A DNA stretch of 64,000 bases from Dyadobacter diqingensis (GTDB taxonomy: Bacteria; Bacteroidota; Bacteroidia; Cytophagales; Spirosomataceae): assembly GCF_024220585.1 (NCBI RefSeq), contig NZ_JAMXKF010000003.1:682001-746000 (forward strand), written 5' to 3'. The translations under genes were made by a program, and so were the position numbers. The first letter of the stretch is position 1; every line of letters begins with the position of its first letter. Below are positions 24,559-32,766 of this stretch, one piece after another. The notes under the pieces are model-generated. The model searched no databases. It worked only from the letters and a program-made list of their open reading frames with translations, and was not told the DNA's origin.

Positions 24559-26961
24559 TTAGATATTATACTTCAAACTCAGCAGGAAGTTTCTTGTTGG
24601 GCCCGGTGAAAACTGGCTTGTGTAAATGGCGTTGGCGAAGTACTTTTCGTTGAACACATTGTTGATATTCAGGCGTAAACCTACGCGCCCGACGCGGTAT
24701 CCAATTGCTACATCTGCAATGGTATATGCAGGTAACGCATAGGTGTTGGCACTGTTGGTGAAAGTCTCACTCATGTAATTGGCGCCAGCCCCTACACTGA
24801 GTCCTTTCAGCGAAGTGGTTTGCAATTCATAGTTCAACCAGGCATTTAACATATTGGTGGGAGCAAAGGATACTCTTTTTCCGGCAGCGACATTGATTTC
24901 TTCGCTGTCATACGGCAGGTATTTCGCTTTGGAGAACGTGTAACCGGCCGAGAGATCCAATCCTGGTAAAAGGTTTCCGTTGATTTCTGCTTCAAATCCC
25001 TTCGATTCGGCAGAACCAATTCTTTTGTAAATACCACCAGGCAAAGCTTCCAGCTGATTGTTTTTACGCATATAATAAAAGGCAAGATTGGCAGCCCATC
25101 TGGATGATAATTCCAGACGACTTCCGACCTCTCCCTGATAACCCGTTTCCGGATCGAACGTCTCTCCATTGGGTGCCACACGCCGTGATGGCTTGAAATA
25201 AGTCGAGTAAGAACCGTAAACAGACAATGGTTCTATTGGCTGGTACACCAAACCTGCTCGGTAAGTCAATGCAGATTTTGAAATGGTAGATTCGGGGCCT
25301 CTTTCCGTTATATTTCTGTCGGCGTCAACTTTGTTGGTATAATAGGTGCCGTCGAAAATATCATAACGCAGCCCGGCCAGTGCTTTTAAATTATCCGTGA
25401 TTTTGATCCAGTCCTGCACATAAATCCCATGAACATTTTCCATGGTCGCTTTGTAATTCACGTCCCTGAAATTGATATAACCCTGATTCAGGATCGGATT
25501 CGAGATCGCTACGGTTGCGTTTTTGCCAGGACCATAAACATCACCATTATAGGTTTTTCTGTTGAGAAGACTTAATGAATATCCAACCAGTAGTTTATGT
25601 TCAATGCGGCCGGTATTGAATTCATAAGTCAGTTCCAGCTGATTTTGCAGGGGTTTTGTTAAATGATTGAAATAAAACGGGAACGAACGGTTGATCGAAT
25701 CCAGAGAATTGTTCAGCGTCAATTCCTCTGTTGAGAAGTAATTGATGTTATCGTCGTAGTAAGAAAGCTGGTTTGAAACTTTTAACCTCTCGCTGAATTT
25801 ATGAACATATTTCAGCTGATAGTCGTAGCGCGTATGTTTCAGGAAATCTGCCGGGTCGTTGTAACGCGTGTTGATATTCATTCCCGGAACGACCTTGCTG
25901 CCTTCAAGCATGGGAATGCCGGTATCGGTATCATAAATATCTTTATTGGCTCCAATTGTCAGATAGAATAAGTCTTTGTCGGTGGGGGTATATTCCAAAG
26001 CCAGATAACCGTTGTTTGTATTAGAACCCGAATGACGGTATCCGTCGGTATCCGACATGCCGAAATCGACCCGGTAACGCAGCTTGTCGCCGATTGCACC
26101 GCCGGCGCCGGCACGGATTCTTCTGGTATTGAAGCTGCCATAGGTCGCTGAGAAATCTGCTTTGAAATTGGCTGTCGGGCGTTTTCTGGCAATGTTGATA
26201 ATGCCACCCAAAGCCGAGTGACCAAAAAGGACAGAAGCAGGCCCTTTTAAGACTTCTATACTCTCAACATTGGCAAGATTGGTATTAGGTGCGCTGGTAG
26301 AAATGTTATGCCGCTCATCGCGGGCGCCGTCGATCAATAAAACGAAATTTGAAAATCCACGAATGGTAAAGTGTTGAAAACCGCCATAGGTATTGTTAGC
26401 CCGGACACCGGTTGTGTTTTTCATAGCTTCGCCCAAATCATCGGCTCCACGCTGTTCGATTGTTTTTACAGATACCGTGGAAGTTGTGATTGGCATATCA
26501 CGAAGCGGGACATCAATTTTGTTTACAGAAGAAAACGACCGATTGGCGCCTGAACTGATCACCACCTCCGACAGTTCGTTGGTTTTGCTGTTTAACTTAT
26601 ATTGTAAAAGTGTTATCTCATTCTGTTTGATTTCGATGTTTTCTTTTTTTACCTCATAACCAATTCCGCTTGCCAGCAATGTGTAATGTCCGGCCGGAAT
26701 GTTTTTGATCTCAAAATGACCGGATTCGTTGGTGATCACCGCGAAAGATGTGCCTTCCAGACGAACGTGAATACCAATAATCGGATCTCCGGTTTCACTT
26801 TGGATAGAACCTTTTAATGTTCCAAAATGATGGGCAAAAGCTGTATTGCTCAGCAAAAGTTGAATAAGAAGAGCAATTTTAAGTACATGACTGTACCATG
26901 ATTTTGGTGAAATTTGATTGCTGTTTCCAGTCCGCGGGAAACAGTTTTTTTGCGTTTGCAT
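24559..26961 (-). CDS. TonB-dependent siderophore-type receptor with N-terminal carboxypeptidase-like domain
   Basis: The protein has 800 residues. An N-terminal signal sequence ends near AHHF, then a CarboxypepD_reg-like domain (GTLKGSIQSETGDPIIG, about 47-130), then the plug (VPLRDMPITTSTVSV, GFSNFVLLIDGARDE, NVESIEVLKGPASVLFG) and a 22-strand barrel ending LSLKYNI. The plug pattern is that of FhuA/FoxA-type siderophore receptors rather than BtuB. It is preceded by a cobalamin riboswitch on the same strand, so the cargo is likely a corrinoid or a cobalt chelate, though an iron siderophore whose uptake responds to B12 is possible. The start is chosen for the signal peptide; a ribosome-binding purine run is weak. 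Confidence 0.9.
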   Translation of the reverse strand: MQTQKNCFPRTGNSNQISPKSWYSHVLKIALLIQLLLSNTAFAHHFGTLKGSIQSETGDPIIGIHVRLEGTSFAVITNESGHFEIKNIPAGHYTLLASGIGYEVKKENIEIKQNEITLLQYKLNSKTNELSEVVISSGANRSFSSVNKIDVPLRDMPITTSTVSVKTIEQRGADDLGEAMKNTTGVRANNTYGGFQHFTIRGFSNFVLLIDGARDERHNISTSAPNTNLANVESIEVLKGPASVLFGHSALGGIINIARKRPTANFKADFSATYGSFNTRRIRAGAGGAIGDKLRYRVDFGMSDTDGYRHSGSNTNNGYLALEYTPTDKDLFYLTIGANKDIYDTDTGIPMLEGSKVVPGMNINTRYNDPADFLKHTRYDYQLKYVHKFSERLKVSNQLSYYDDNINYFSTEELTLNNSLDSINRSFPFYFNHLTKPLQNQLELTYEFNTGRIEHKLLVGYSLSLLNRKTYNGDVYGPGKNATVAISNPILNQGYINFRDVNYKATMENVHGIYVQDWIKITDNLKALAGLRYDIFDGTYYTNKVDADRNITERGPESTISKSALTYRAGLVYQPIEPLSVYGSYSTYFKPSRRVAPNGETFDPETGYQGEVGSRLELSSRWAANLAFYYMRKNNQLEALPGGIYKRIGSAESKGFEAEINGNLLPGLDLSAGYTFSKAKYLPYDSEEINVAAGKRVSFAPTNMLNAWLNYELQTTSLKGLSVGAGANYMSETFTNSANTYALPAYTIADVAIGYRVGRVGLRLNINNVFNEKYFANAIYTSQFSPGPTRNFLLSLKYNI

Positions 26962-27159
26962 ACCTTTAACTTTGATTAGAGAAATGAGTTAAAAGCTCCT
27001 GGCAGTATTTTGAAATGCAGTCGGAAGGAAGAAGAAATGAAGACAAGAAATTGTGTTTGCTATACCGCAGGGGCACAGCGATCCATGGCAAATTTGCCTG
27101 GATAGAAAACACCAAACCTGACGAAGCTTCATTCCGCGAAAGCATTGTCAACATAGAAA

Positions 27160-27414
27160 AAGGCAGGTCTCCTGACTTGTAACATTTATACCGTCCTTCC
27201 CGGGGAAATAATGAGTGAATGATAGAGTGTGAGAATGATTGAATGGTGGAGTGCGCCAGATTTTGGAGCCGTCCGCCATTCAATCATTCACTCATTCAAA
27301 ATTCAATCATTGGCCCAGTGGACATGCGTGATATAAATTTTTGATGTTACTTACAGTTGCGCGACAGTTCGTGATTTGCACACGATTCCCTATTAATTCA
27401 CTGATAGTAAAACC
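27160..27414 (-). ncRNA. Cobalamin (AdoCbl) riboswitch upstream of the TonB receptor
   Basis: Read on the minus strand the segment has the conserved core AATAGGGAATCGTG, then CAACTGTAAG, then CCACTGGG, then GGGAAGGACGG, and finally the B12 box GTCAGGAGACCTGCC near 27162-27176. Between the CCACTGGG and GGGAAGG blocks (27205-27312) an extra hairpin of about 100 nt is inserted. About 200 nt separate the B12 box from the TonB receptor start. Binding of cobalamin is expected to repress the receptor and PepSY genes. Confidence 0.9.
27204..27312 (-). repeat. AT-rich hairpin insertion inside the minus-strand riboswitch
   Basis: Outer arms AATGAGTGAATGAT and ATCATTCACTCATT pair with a second ATTGAATGG / CCATTCAAT layer, with GCGCCAGATTTTGG at the centre. 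The same insert, also with a CCAAAATCTGGC centre, occurs in the plus-strand riboswitch. Confidence 0.75.
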
Positions 27415-27455
27415 TTTTCCTGTTGGAAAAATAAAGAAAAGAACTTATTGAGGCG

Positions 27456-27463
27456 CAAATGTA
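27456..27463 (-). promoter_or_regulatory. Probable -7 promoter element for the riboswitch-TonB transcript
   Basis: The minus-strand sequence TACATTTG fits the Bacteroidota TAnnTTTG box, about 40 bp upstream of the riboswitch. No convincing -33 TTTG partner was found, so the call is moderate. Confidence 0.45.
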
Positions 27464-27491
27464 CGGTTTTAAATCGAAGTTGTCGTACTCG

Positions 27492-28089
27492 CACGAAACG
27501 TTCCGACGGAACGAGTGTCCATGATTTTTCCGTATTTCCTACCCACGAAATGTTCCCTTCGAACAAAAAAGCGGGTGTTAGATGGGATAAAAATTCTTTA
27601 CGAATTTATTACTATATTCTTGCACGAAACGTTCCGACGGAACGAAGGTTCAGGGTATTTCGTGATTTTCTACCCACGAAATGTTCCTGTCGGAACAAAA
27701 AAGCGGGTGTTAGACGGGATAAAAATTCTTTACGGATTTATTAATGTATTCTTGCACGAAACGTTCCGATGGAACGAGCGTCCATGATTTTTCCGTATTT
27801 TCTACCCACGAAATGTTCCCTTCGAACAAAAAAGCGGGTGTTAGACGGGATAAAAATTCTTTACGGATTTATTACTACATTCTTTCACGAAACGTTCCGA
27901 TGGAACGAGCGTCCAGAATGTTTCCGTATTTTCTACCTACGAAATGTTCCTTTCGGAACAAAAAGAGGGGGTTAGACGGGATAAAAATTACTACGAAACG
28001 TTCCTTTGGAACGAGCATCCCAGATTTTTCCGTATTTTCTACCCACGAAATGTTCCTGTCGGAACAAAAAAGCGGGTGTTAGGTCGGGG
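27492..28089 (+). repeat. Tandem array of five half-elements (H1-H2 plus spacer), about 131 bp each
   Basis: The left end (g/t)CACGAAACGTTCC recurs near 27491, 27622, 27754 and 27885 with spacing of 131-132 bp, and once more near 27992 after a shortened unit (107 bp). Each unit has H1 (CGTTCC-gac/gat-GGAACG), H2 (TGTTCC...GAACA) and a spacer with GCGGGTGTTAG and GGGATAAAAATTC. Units lack the H2'-H1' half. Confidence 0.88.
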
Positions 28090-28116
28090 TTTAAATGCCT
28101 TAAGGTTTACAATGCG

Positions 28117-28202
28117 TTATGTTTTTGTCCCTTTGGGACAATTCGTGGGTAGAAAATGGTGTAAAGCGAATGGATTTTCGTTCCGTCAGGAACGTTTCGT
28201 GA
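28117..28202 (+). repeat. H2'-H1' half-element directly before the transposase gene
   Basis: H2' is TGTCCC-ttt-GGGACA followed by ATTCGTGGGTAG, and H1' is CGTTCC-gtca-GGAACG followed by TTTCGTGA, ending 39 bp before the ATG of the transposase. Confidence 0.85.
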
Positions 28203-28241
28203 TTTTCGATAAATTGCTTGCTTACAACACACTATCAAAAT

Positions 28242-28703
28242 ATGGCTAATACTTACACACAACTTCACATCCAATTTGTATTCGCGGTAAAATACAGGGA
28301 GGCACTTATTCAACCGGTTTGGAAAGATAAATTGCATCAATACATCACCGGAATATTTCAGGAGAACCGGCACAAGATGCTTCAAATTAATAGCATGCCT
28401 GATCACATTCATATCCTCGCCGGCATTCGTCCGCATCAGTCGATTTCCTCCTTGATACAAAACGTTAAGACAGAAAGTAACAAATGGGTTAAAGCTCAGA
28501 ATTTTTCCAGGCATCCATTTGCGTGGCAAGAAGGTTATGGTGCCTTTTCCTATGGAAAAAGCCAGGTCCCCGACGTGATCAGATACATCCAAAACCAGGA
28601 GGCCCATCATCAAAAGAAAAGTTTTTTAGAAGAATACAGGAAATTGTTGGTGGCGTTTGACATTGAATGGGAGGAGCAATATATTTTTAAGGAATTGGAA
28701 TAG
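28242..28703 (+). CDS. IS200-like REP-associated tyrosine transposase (RAYT)
   Basis: The ATG at 28242 (MANTYTQLHIQFVFAVKYRE) gives 153 residues; the frame from 28218 adds an unlikely leader. The Y1_Tnp HUH motif is PDHIHIL with His55 and His57. The catalytic tyrosine is Tyr115 in VIRYIQNQEAHHQ, and WQEGYGAFSYGKS precedes it as in IS200/IS605 TnpA. HUH enzymes cut and rejoin single-stranded DNA at hairpins. The protein lacks a TnpB partner and is framed by hairpin repeats of its own family, which fits a domesticated RAYT. The length is in the normal range for single-domain Y1 transposases, and the frame is intact, so it may be active. Confidence 0.9.
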   Translation: MANTYTQLHIQFVFAVKYREALIQPVWKDKLHQYITGIFQENRHKMLQINSMPDHIHILAGIRPHQSISSLIQNVKTESNKWVKAQNFSRHPFAWQEGYGAFSYGKSQVPDVIRYIQNQEAHHQKKSFLEEYRKLLVAFDIEWEEQYIFKELE

Positions 28704-28718
28704 GCGGCAAGTATTCGT

Positions 28719-28800
28719 CACGAAACGTTCCGAAGGAACGTTGGGCAAAAGCAATGCATAGATCTTTTCTACCAACAAGATGTTCCGATAGGAACATGTG
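28719..28800 (+). repeat. H1-H2 half-element directly after the transposase gene
   Basis: H1 is CACGAAA-CGTTCC-gaa-GGAACG and H2 is CTACCAACAAGA-TGTTCC-gata-GGAACA. It begins 15 bp after the transposase stop codon. Confidence 0.85.
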
Positions 28801-29092
28801 CTACCCGGCATTTGTCAATATAAAAGTATTTTCAATTTGCCTCGGGTGTCGCTACCGGGGAGTGCTGTTACCAGAACATGTGCTACGGGGCATTTGTCAA
28901 TATAAAAGTATTTTCAATTTGCCTCGGGTATCGCTACCGGGGAGTGCTGTTACCAGAACATGTGCTACCGGGCATTCGTCAATATAAAGGAATTTTCAAT
29001 TTGCCTCGGGTATCGCTACTGGGCATTCGTTAATATAAAAGTATTTTCAATTTGCCTCGGGTATCGCTACCGGGGAATGTTGTTACCGGAAC
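28795..29092 (+). repeat. Tandem repeat with an 82-bp period inside the right half-element region
   Basis: CATGTGCTAC recurs at 28795, 28877 and 28959, exactly 82 bp apart. A shortened unit (about 50 bp) and a final partial unit follow. The unit holds TTTTCAATTTGCCTCGGG and GCTACCGGGGAGTGCTGT. The array lies between H2 (to 28800) and the H2'-H1' half at 29175-29253, so it is an internally expanded element. Open frames in the repeat are its echo, not a gene. Confidence 0.85.
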
Positions 29093-29174
29093 ATGCACCA
29101 TCGTACATTCGGCAAGTTAACAGTCTTTGCGATTTCCCTGCTTCATCTCTGCCACGAAGTAGTTTTTGCCGAAT

Positions 29175-29253
29175 CATGTCCCATCGGGACATTTTGTAGG
29201 TAGCAATAGAATTTCCAATTTGCCTCTTTTCGTTCCGTAAGGAACGTCTCGTG
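29175..29253 (+). repeat. H2'-H1' half-element closing the transposase locus
   Basis: H2' is TGTCCC-atc-GGGACA followed by TTTTGTAGGTAG, and H1' is CGTTCC-gtaa-GGAACG followed by TCTCGTG. This completes the element begun at 28719. Confidence 0.8.
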
Positions 29254-29287
29254 TGGATTGCCTTAAACTATCATCTCTCAAAATAAT

Positions 29288-29320
29288 TTTGCCTCACTAA
29301 TAAATTTAATAGTAAGTTTG
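29288..29320 (+). promoter_or_regulatory. Bacteroidota-type promoter for the cobalamin riboswitch transcript
   Basis: A -33 TTTG (29288-29291) and a -7 TAAGTTTG (29313-29320, fits TAnnTTTG) are 21 bp apart, just upstream of the riboswitch start. Confidence 0.7.
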
Positions 29321-29325
29321 CACCC

Positions 29326-29592
29326 GTTAAGTGGTGTGTTAGGCACAAGGCCTAAACACTTAAAAGGGAATCCGGTGAGAATCCGGAGTAGTACCCGCTG
29401 CTGTAAGTTCATTAAAAAATCATGACATTCTGCCACTGGGGATTAATGTTAAATGATAGAATTAGTGAATGATAGAATGTTGGAAAAAGCCAAAATCTGG
29501 CACACTCCACCCATTCTATCATTCAAAACTCAATCATTCAAAATTGAACCGGGAAGGCGTCATTCGATGGAACGAGCCAGAAGACCTGCCAT
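29326..29592 (+). ncRNA. Cobalamin riboswitch upstream of the NicO-like transporter and TonB receptor
   Basis: The conserved blocks are AAAGGGAATCCGGTGAGAA, CCCGCTGCTGTAAG, GCCACTGGGG, GGGAAGGCG and the B12 box GAGCCAGAAGACCTGCC (29574-29590). An AT-rich hairpin of about 105 nt is inserted between GCCACTGGGG and GGGAAGGCG (29445-29549). About 150 nt lie between the box and the first ATG. It is expected to turn the two uptake genes off when cobalamin is plentiful. Confidence 0.92.
29445..29549 (+). repeat. AT-rich hairpin insertion inside the plus-strand riboswitch
   Basis: Arms GAATGATAGAATG and CATTCTATCATTC are perfect over 13 bp, with GCCAAAATCTGGCACACTCC near the centre. The central part and the ATTCAATCATTC-type arms match the insertion in the minus-strand riboswitch. 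Confidence 0.8.
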
Positions 29593-29744
29593 ATAACATC
29601 ATATTCGGAATGCTTTCGGGAAAAGAAGCAGGAAGTTACTGAGTTGGCAGCGTTCTTTGTTGCTAAGTTGCTTCGTAGTGCATTTTTCATAAGTAGCCCG
29701 TCATATGTTAAAACGGGTATTCTCAATTACTTATGTGAAAGGAA

Positions 29745-30377
29745 ATGATCAATTATTTATTAGTAGACTCTCTTCTTCTTGGCGTTCAGCATTCTTTTGA
29801 ACCTGACCATATGGCGGCAGTTTCAGTATTGGCCACCGAAAAAAATCAGAAACCCAAAGACCGCTTGAAGCTGATCTGGCGCTCGTCGCACTGGGCACTC
29901 GGACATTCCCTGACACTTATTTTGTTTGCCTGTCTGGTATTAATCCTGAAATCAAATGTTTCATTGGATATATCCGAGAAAGTGGAGCTGATTATAGGCC
30001 CGTTGATGATCTGGCTGGGTATTGTGGCATTACGACGGAATTTTCGGAAACCTAATTTAGCTGAATTATCAGTTAACGCTCAAAAAGTAAGTCGTTCCTT
30101 TTGGGTAGGGATGGTGCATGGACTGGCAGGAACGGGTGGCGCCTGCGCCGTGGCGCTGACACTCGCAGCCAGTGACGCTTATACCGCCGTTTGGATTATC
30201 GTTATCCAAAGCCTCGGTATTATCCTGTCTATGTCGGCGTACGGATATTTCTTCGCTTTTTCAATCAATAAATTTGCATCCAAACGGGATTCTGTCTTGA
30301 AAATCATCAATTACATCGTAGGCGCTTTTTCAATTATTATCGGAATTATGACACTGTATGAGGCTTTTCAGGGATAG
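29745..30377 (+). CDS. NicO/NiCoT-like membrane transporter, probable cobalt uptake
   Basis: The 210-residue protein has about six membrane helices. The first carries LLLGVQHSFEPDHMAAVSV, with His16 and the pair Asp21-His22, the metal-binding pattern of the NiCoT/NicO/UreH superfamily. A second conserved patch, GMVHGLAGTGGACAVAL, lies near residue 122. AGGAAATG provides the ribosome binding site. It is the first gene after a cobalamin riboswitch and directly precedes a TonB receptor (spacing 64 bp to its likely start), so cobalt transport is the best reading; nickel cannot be excluded. Confidence 0.82.
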   Translation: MINYLLVDSLLLGVQHSFEPDHMAAVSVLATEKNQKPKDRLKLIWRSSHWALGHSLTLILFACLVLILKSNVSLDISEKVELIIGPLMIWLGIVALRRNFRKPNLAELSVNAQKVSRSFWVGMVHGLAGTGGACAVALTLAASDAYTAVWIIVIQSLGIILSMSAYGYFFAFSINKFASKRDSVLKIINYIVGAFSIIIGIMTLYEAFQG

Positions 30378-30441
30378 TTTTTAAGGCATCACTTTGAAAA
30401 AATCCTGCTCAAAATCGCAATCAATTATTTTATCCATACCA

Positions 30442-32640
30442 ATGAAGCATAATTTTTACTTTTCTACCTTTCATCAACTCACGTTTGCCGGTCTGTTAGC
30501 CATGACCGTTACCACTTTCTCTGCGCAGGCACAGGAAGTGGTTTTACCTGATTCTACCCGAGAAAATATATTAAATCCTGTTGTTGTAACGGCCACACGT
30601 TACGAAACCAGAAAGGAAAAAATTCCTCAAAAACTGGATATCATCAGTCGTCAGGATATTGAAATGACTCCTTCCAATGACCTGACGGATATTGTCCGTA
30701 AGACAGCTGCGGTGGATGTTATTCAATACCCGAACCTTTCGTCCGGAATCGGTATTCGTGGATTTCGTCCTCAGTTTTCCGGATTAAACCAGCGTACCTT
30801 GTTACTGATCGACGGGCGGGCCGCGGGAGCCACCAACTTATCGCAGATCAACCTGAATGGCGTAGAAAGAATTGAGGTTTTAAAAGGACCTGCTTCCTCT
30901 TTGTACGGATCCCAGGCGATGGGCGGTGTAATTAACATCATTACGCAAAGGTCAAAAGGAGATACAAAAGGCAACGGATTTATCGAGTACGGAAGTTTTC
31001 AGACATTTCAGGCGGGATTAAATGCCGGCGGAAACCTTACCAAAAAGCTGGATTATGATATGTCGTTCTCCTATTTTGAAAGATCAAAAGATTATAAAAT
31101 CGGGAAGTGGAATTTGTTTCGTGATGCTTTCGATTTCACTTCGGTCAGAAAAAATTATACGGCTCAACCTGTTCAGGATGTTGATGAGACTAACACGGAC
31201 GGTCAGAGAAGACCTTATACAAAGCTTCATTATTTTTCTGGTGCGTTGCGACTGGGTTATCAGTTGAACGACAACTGGCGCATTGATATTCGCGGCGATA
31301 AGTTCCAGGCAAAAAACGTAGAATCGCCCGGCGAAATTTCTTCGGGTTCTACGGAAGCAAGCACAAAAGATGTGGACCGCGCTGCGTTTGATGTGGCTTT
31401 GACCGGTAAAATCGGCAATCACAGTCCGAGCCTGAAAGTTTTCACATCGGAAGAAAATACAAAAAACTATACACTCAACGCATCCGGCAAACCGGTTATT
31501 CCCTTCCGTTCTGCGGAACTGGGAAATTCCTGGAAAGGTATTCAGGTGAAAGATGTTTGGTCAATCGGTAACCATTCTTTAATTGTCGGTTATGATTATC
31601 TAAATTCTTCTACGGAAAGTCGCCGCTGGACAAACGATACAACCGAACGCGCACCGACGCAGCCGGCTTATGCCATTATTTCGTCCGCATTTTTTGCACA
31701 GGCCATGTTGAACTTCGGTCGTCTGACGGTGCAGCCGGGTGTTCGTTATGATAATATTACCTTCGACGTAAAGGAAACGGCACTTTTGCCGACGTATAAG
31801 TCAGGTAAAAAAACAAATCCGTTTACAAGTCCGAGCTTAGGGCTGAGTTACGAGGTTATCCCTGCACTGCGCGTGAAAGGAACCATTGGCCGTGCGTTCG
31901 TGACAACCGATGCTTACAGCGTAGCGGGGTATAACGAAATACGTGATTCGAAAGGAAGAATTGCGGTCACCGCCGGAAATCCGGATCTGAAAAATGAAAG
32001 CAGTGTAAGCTGGGATCTGGGGTTAAGTTTTAACAAACCCAAAACAGGTCTTTCCGCGAACGTAACGTATTTTTCAACGAAGGTAACCAACCGGATCGCC
32101 AAAGTGATCAGAACCGTTAATGAACCACTTGAGAATAAAGATGTCATCGTTTCCCGTGCTACTTTTGTCAATGCGGCTGATGCAGAAATCAACGGTCTGG
32201 AAACGGAAGTAACGTATGATTTTGGCGCACTTTCCAATTATCGTTATTCTTTGAAAGCGTATGTCAACGCAACTTCGATGTTTAAAGCAGCCGAAGATAT
32301 TGTTGGAACTGACGAGTCAAAAGTTACCCGCGACATTCAGAACGTGGCTAAAAACACTTTCAACTATGGTCTGGAATATGACAACCTGAAATGGCTTCGT
32401 CTACGCTTGTCGGGGCGTTCGATTGGAACACGTAAGGATATCGACTACACCGATCCGATAAATCCGGTAATCGACTATCCTAAATATATGGTGCTTGATT
32501 TTACGGCTGCTTTCAAAATCGCTCAAAAACATACGCTGGCATTAAAAATTAATAACGTGACCGACGAAAATTATTATGAAAAGCGGGGTTATAACTTGCC
32601 CGGACGCGCTGTTTCGGTAAGATATACGGTTGCATTTTAG
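30442..32640 (+). CDS. TonB-dependent receptor, BtuB-like
   Basis: The ATG at 30442 (MKHNFYFSTFHQLTFAGLLA) gives a signal peptide and 732 residues; the TTG at 30394 is within 20 bp of the preceding stop and is less likely. A TonB-box-like NPVVVTATR follows the signal, then the plug (QRTLLLIDGRAAGATNLSQ, GVERIEVLKGPASSLYGSQ) and a barrel ending VRYTVAF. It lacks the carboxypeptidase-like N-terminal domain of the other receptor, so it belongs to the BtuB/cirA style. As second gene behind the riboswitch it most likely imports cobalamin or another corrinoid. Confidence 0.92.
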   Translation: MKHNFYFSTFHQLTFAGLLAMTVTTFSAQAQEVVLPDSTRENILNPVVVTATRYETRKEKIPQKLDIISRQDIEMTPSNDLTDIVRKTAAVDVIQYPNLSSGIGIRGFRPQFSGLNQRTLLLIDGRAAGATNLSQINLNGVERIEVLKGPASSLYGSQAMGGVINIITQRSKGDTKGNGFIEYGSFQTFQAGLNAGGNLTKKLDYDMSFSYFERSKDYKIGKWNLFRDAFDFTSVRKNYTAQPVQDVDETNTDGQRRPYTKLHYFSGALRLGYQLNDNWRIDIRGDKFQAKNVESPGEISSGSTEASTKDVDRAAFDVALTGKIGNHSPSLKVFTSEENTKNYTLNASGKPVIPFRSAELGNSWKGIQVKDVWSIGNHSLIVGYDYLNSSTESRRWTNDTTERAPTQPAYAIISSAFFAQAMLNFGRLTVQPGVRYDNITFDVKETALLPTYKSGKKTNPFTSPSLGLSYEVIPALRVKGTIGRAFVTTDAYSVAGYNEIRDSKGRIAVTAGNPDLKNESSVSWDLGLSFNKPKTGLSANVTYFSTKVTNRIAKVIRTVNEPLENKDVIVSRATFVNAADAEINGLETEVTYDFGALSNYRYSLKAYVNATSMFKAAEDIVGTDESKVTRDIQNVAKNTFNYGLEYDNLKWLRLRLSGRSIGTRKDIDYTDPINPVIDYPKYMVLDFTAAFKIAQKHTLALKINNVTDENYYEKRGYNLPGRAVSVRYTVAF

Positions 32641-32699
32641 AACAAATTAATCGGTTTCAATCAACCGTTTGCTGAATTGTTTCCCTTCGGGATAATAAT

Positions 32700-32738
32700 A
32701 TAAATCCTTCATCCGTATTTTAGGGTGAAGGATTTTAT
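32700..32738 (+). terminator. Terminator after the BtuB-like receptor
   Basis: Arms ATAAATCCTTCA and TGAAGGATTTTAT pair with a 13-nt loop and a T-rich right arm. It overlaps the GTG at 32725, so that codon is not the start of the next gene. Confidence 0.7.
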
Positions 32739-32766
32739 ATTTACGTTACATCTCAATCCACCCACC

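Larger units (their letters stand above)
27492..29253 (+). mobile_element. RAYT-associated repeat locus (hairpin elements flanking an IS200-like transposase gene)
   Basis: A left set of hairpin elements (27492-28202), the transposase gene (28242-28703) and a right set (28719-29253) form one unit. The outer ends are H1 (CACGAAA-CGTTCC) at the left and H1' (CGTTCC-gtaa-GGAACG-TCTCGTG) at the right. The same elements occur elsewhere in the window without a transposase. No target duplications were identified and no TnpB gene is present. This is the arrangement described for REP-associated tyrosine transposases with their REP sequences. Confidence 0.75.

Noticed and set aside
26966-27283. A 105-codon minus-strand frame just upstream of the TonB receptor
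   Set aside because: It covers the B12 box and inserted hairpin of the riboswitch, so it is noncoding leader.
28107-28613. A 168-codon frame antisense to the transposase gene
   Set aside because: The transposase frame has clear HUH and Tyr motifs; the antisense product has none.
28795-29199. Frames with repeated SICLG-type peptides
   Set aside because: They are translations of the 82-bp tandem repeat.
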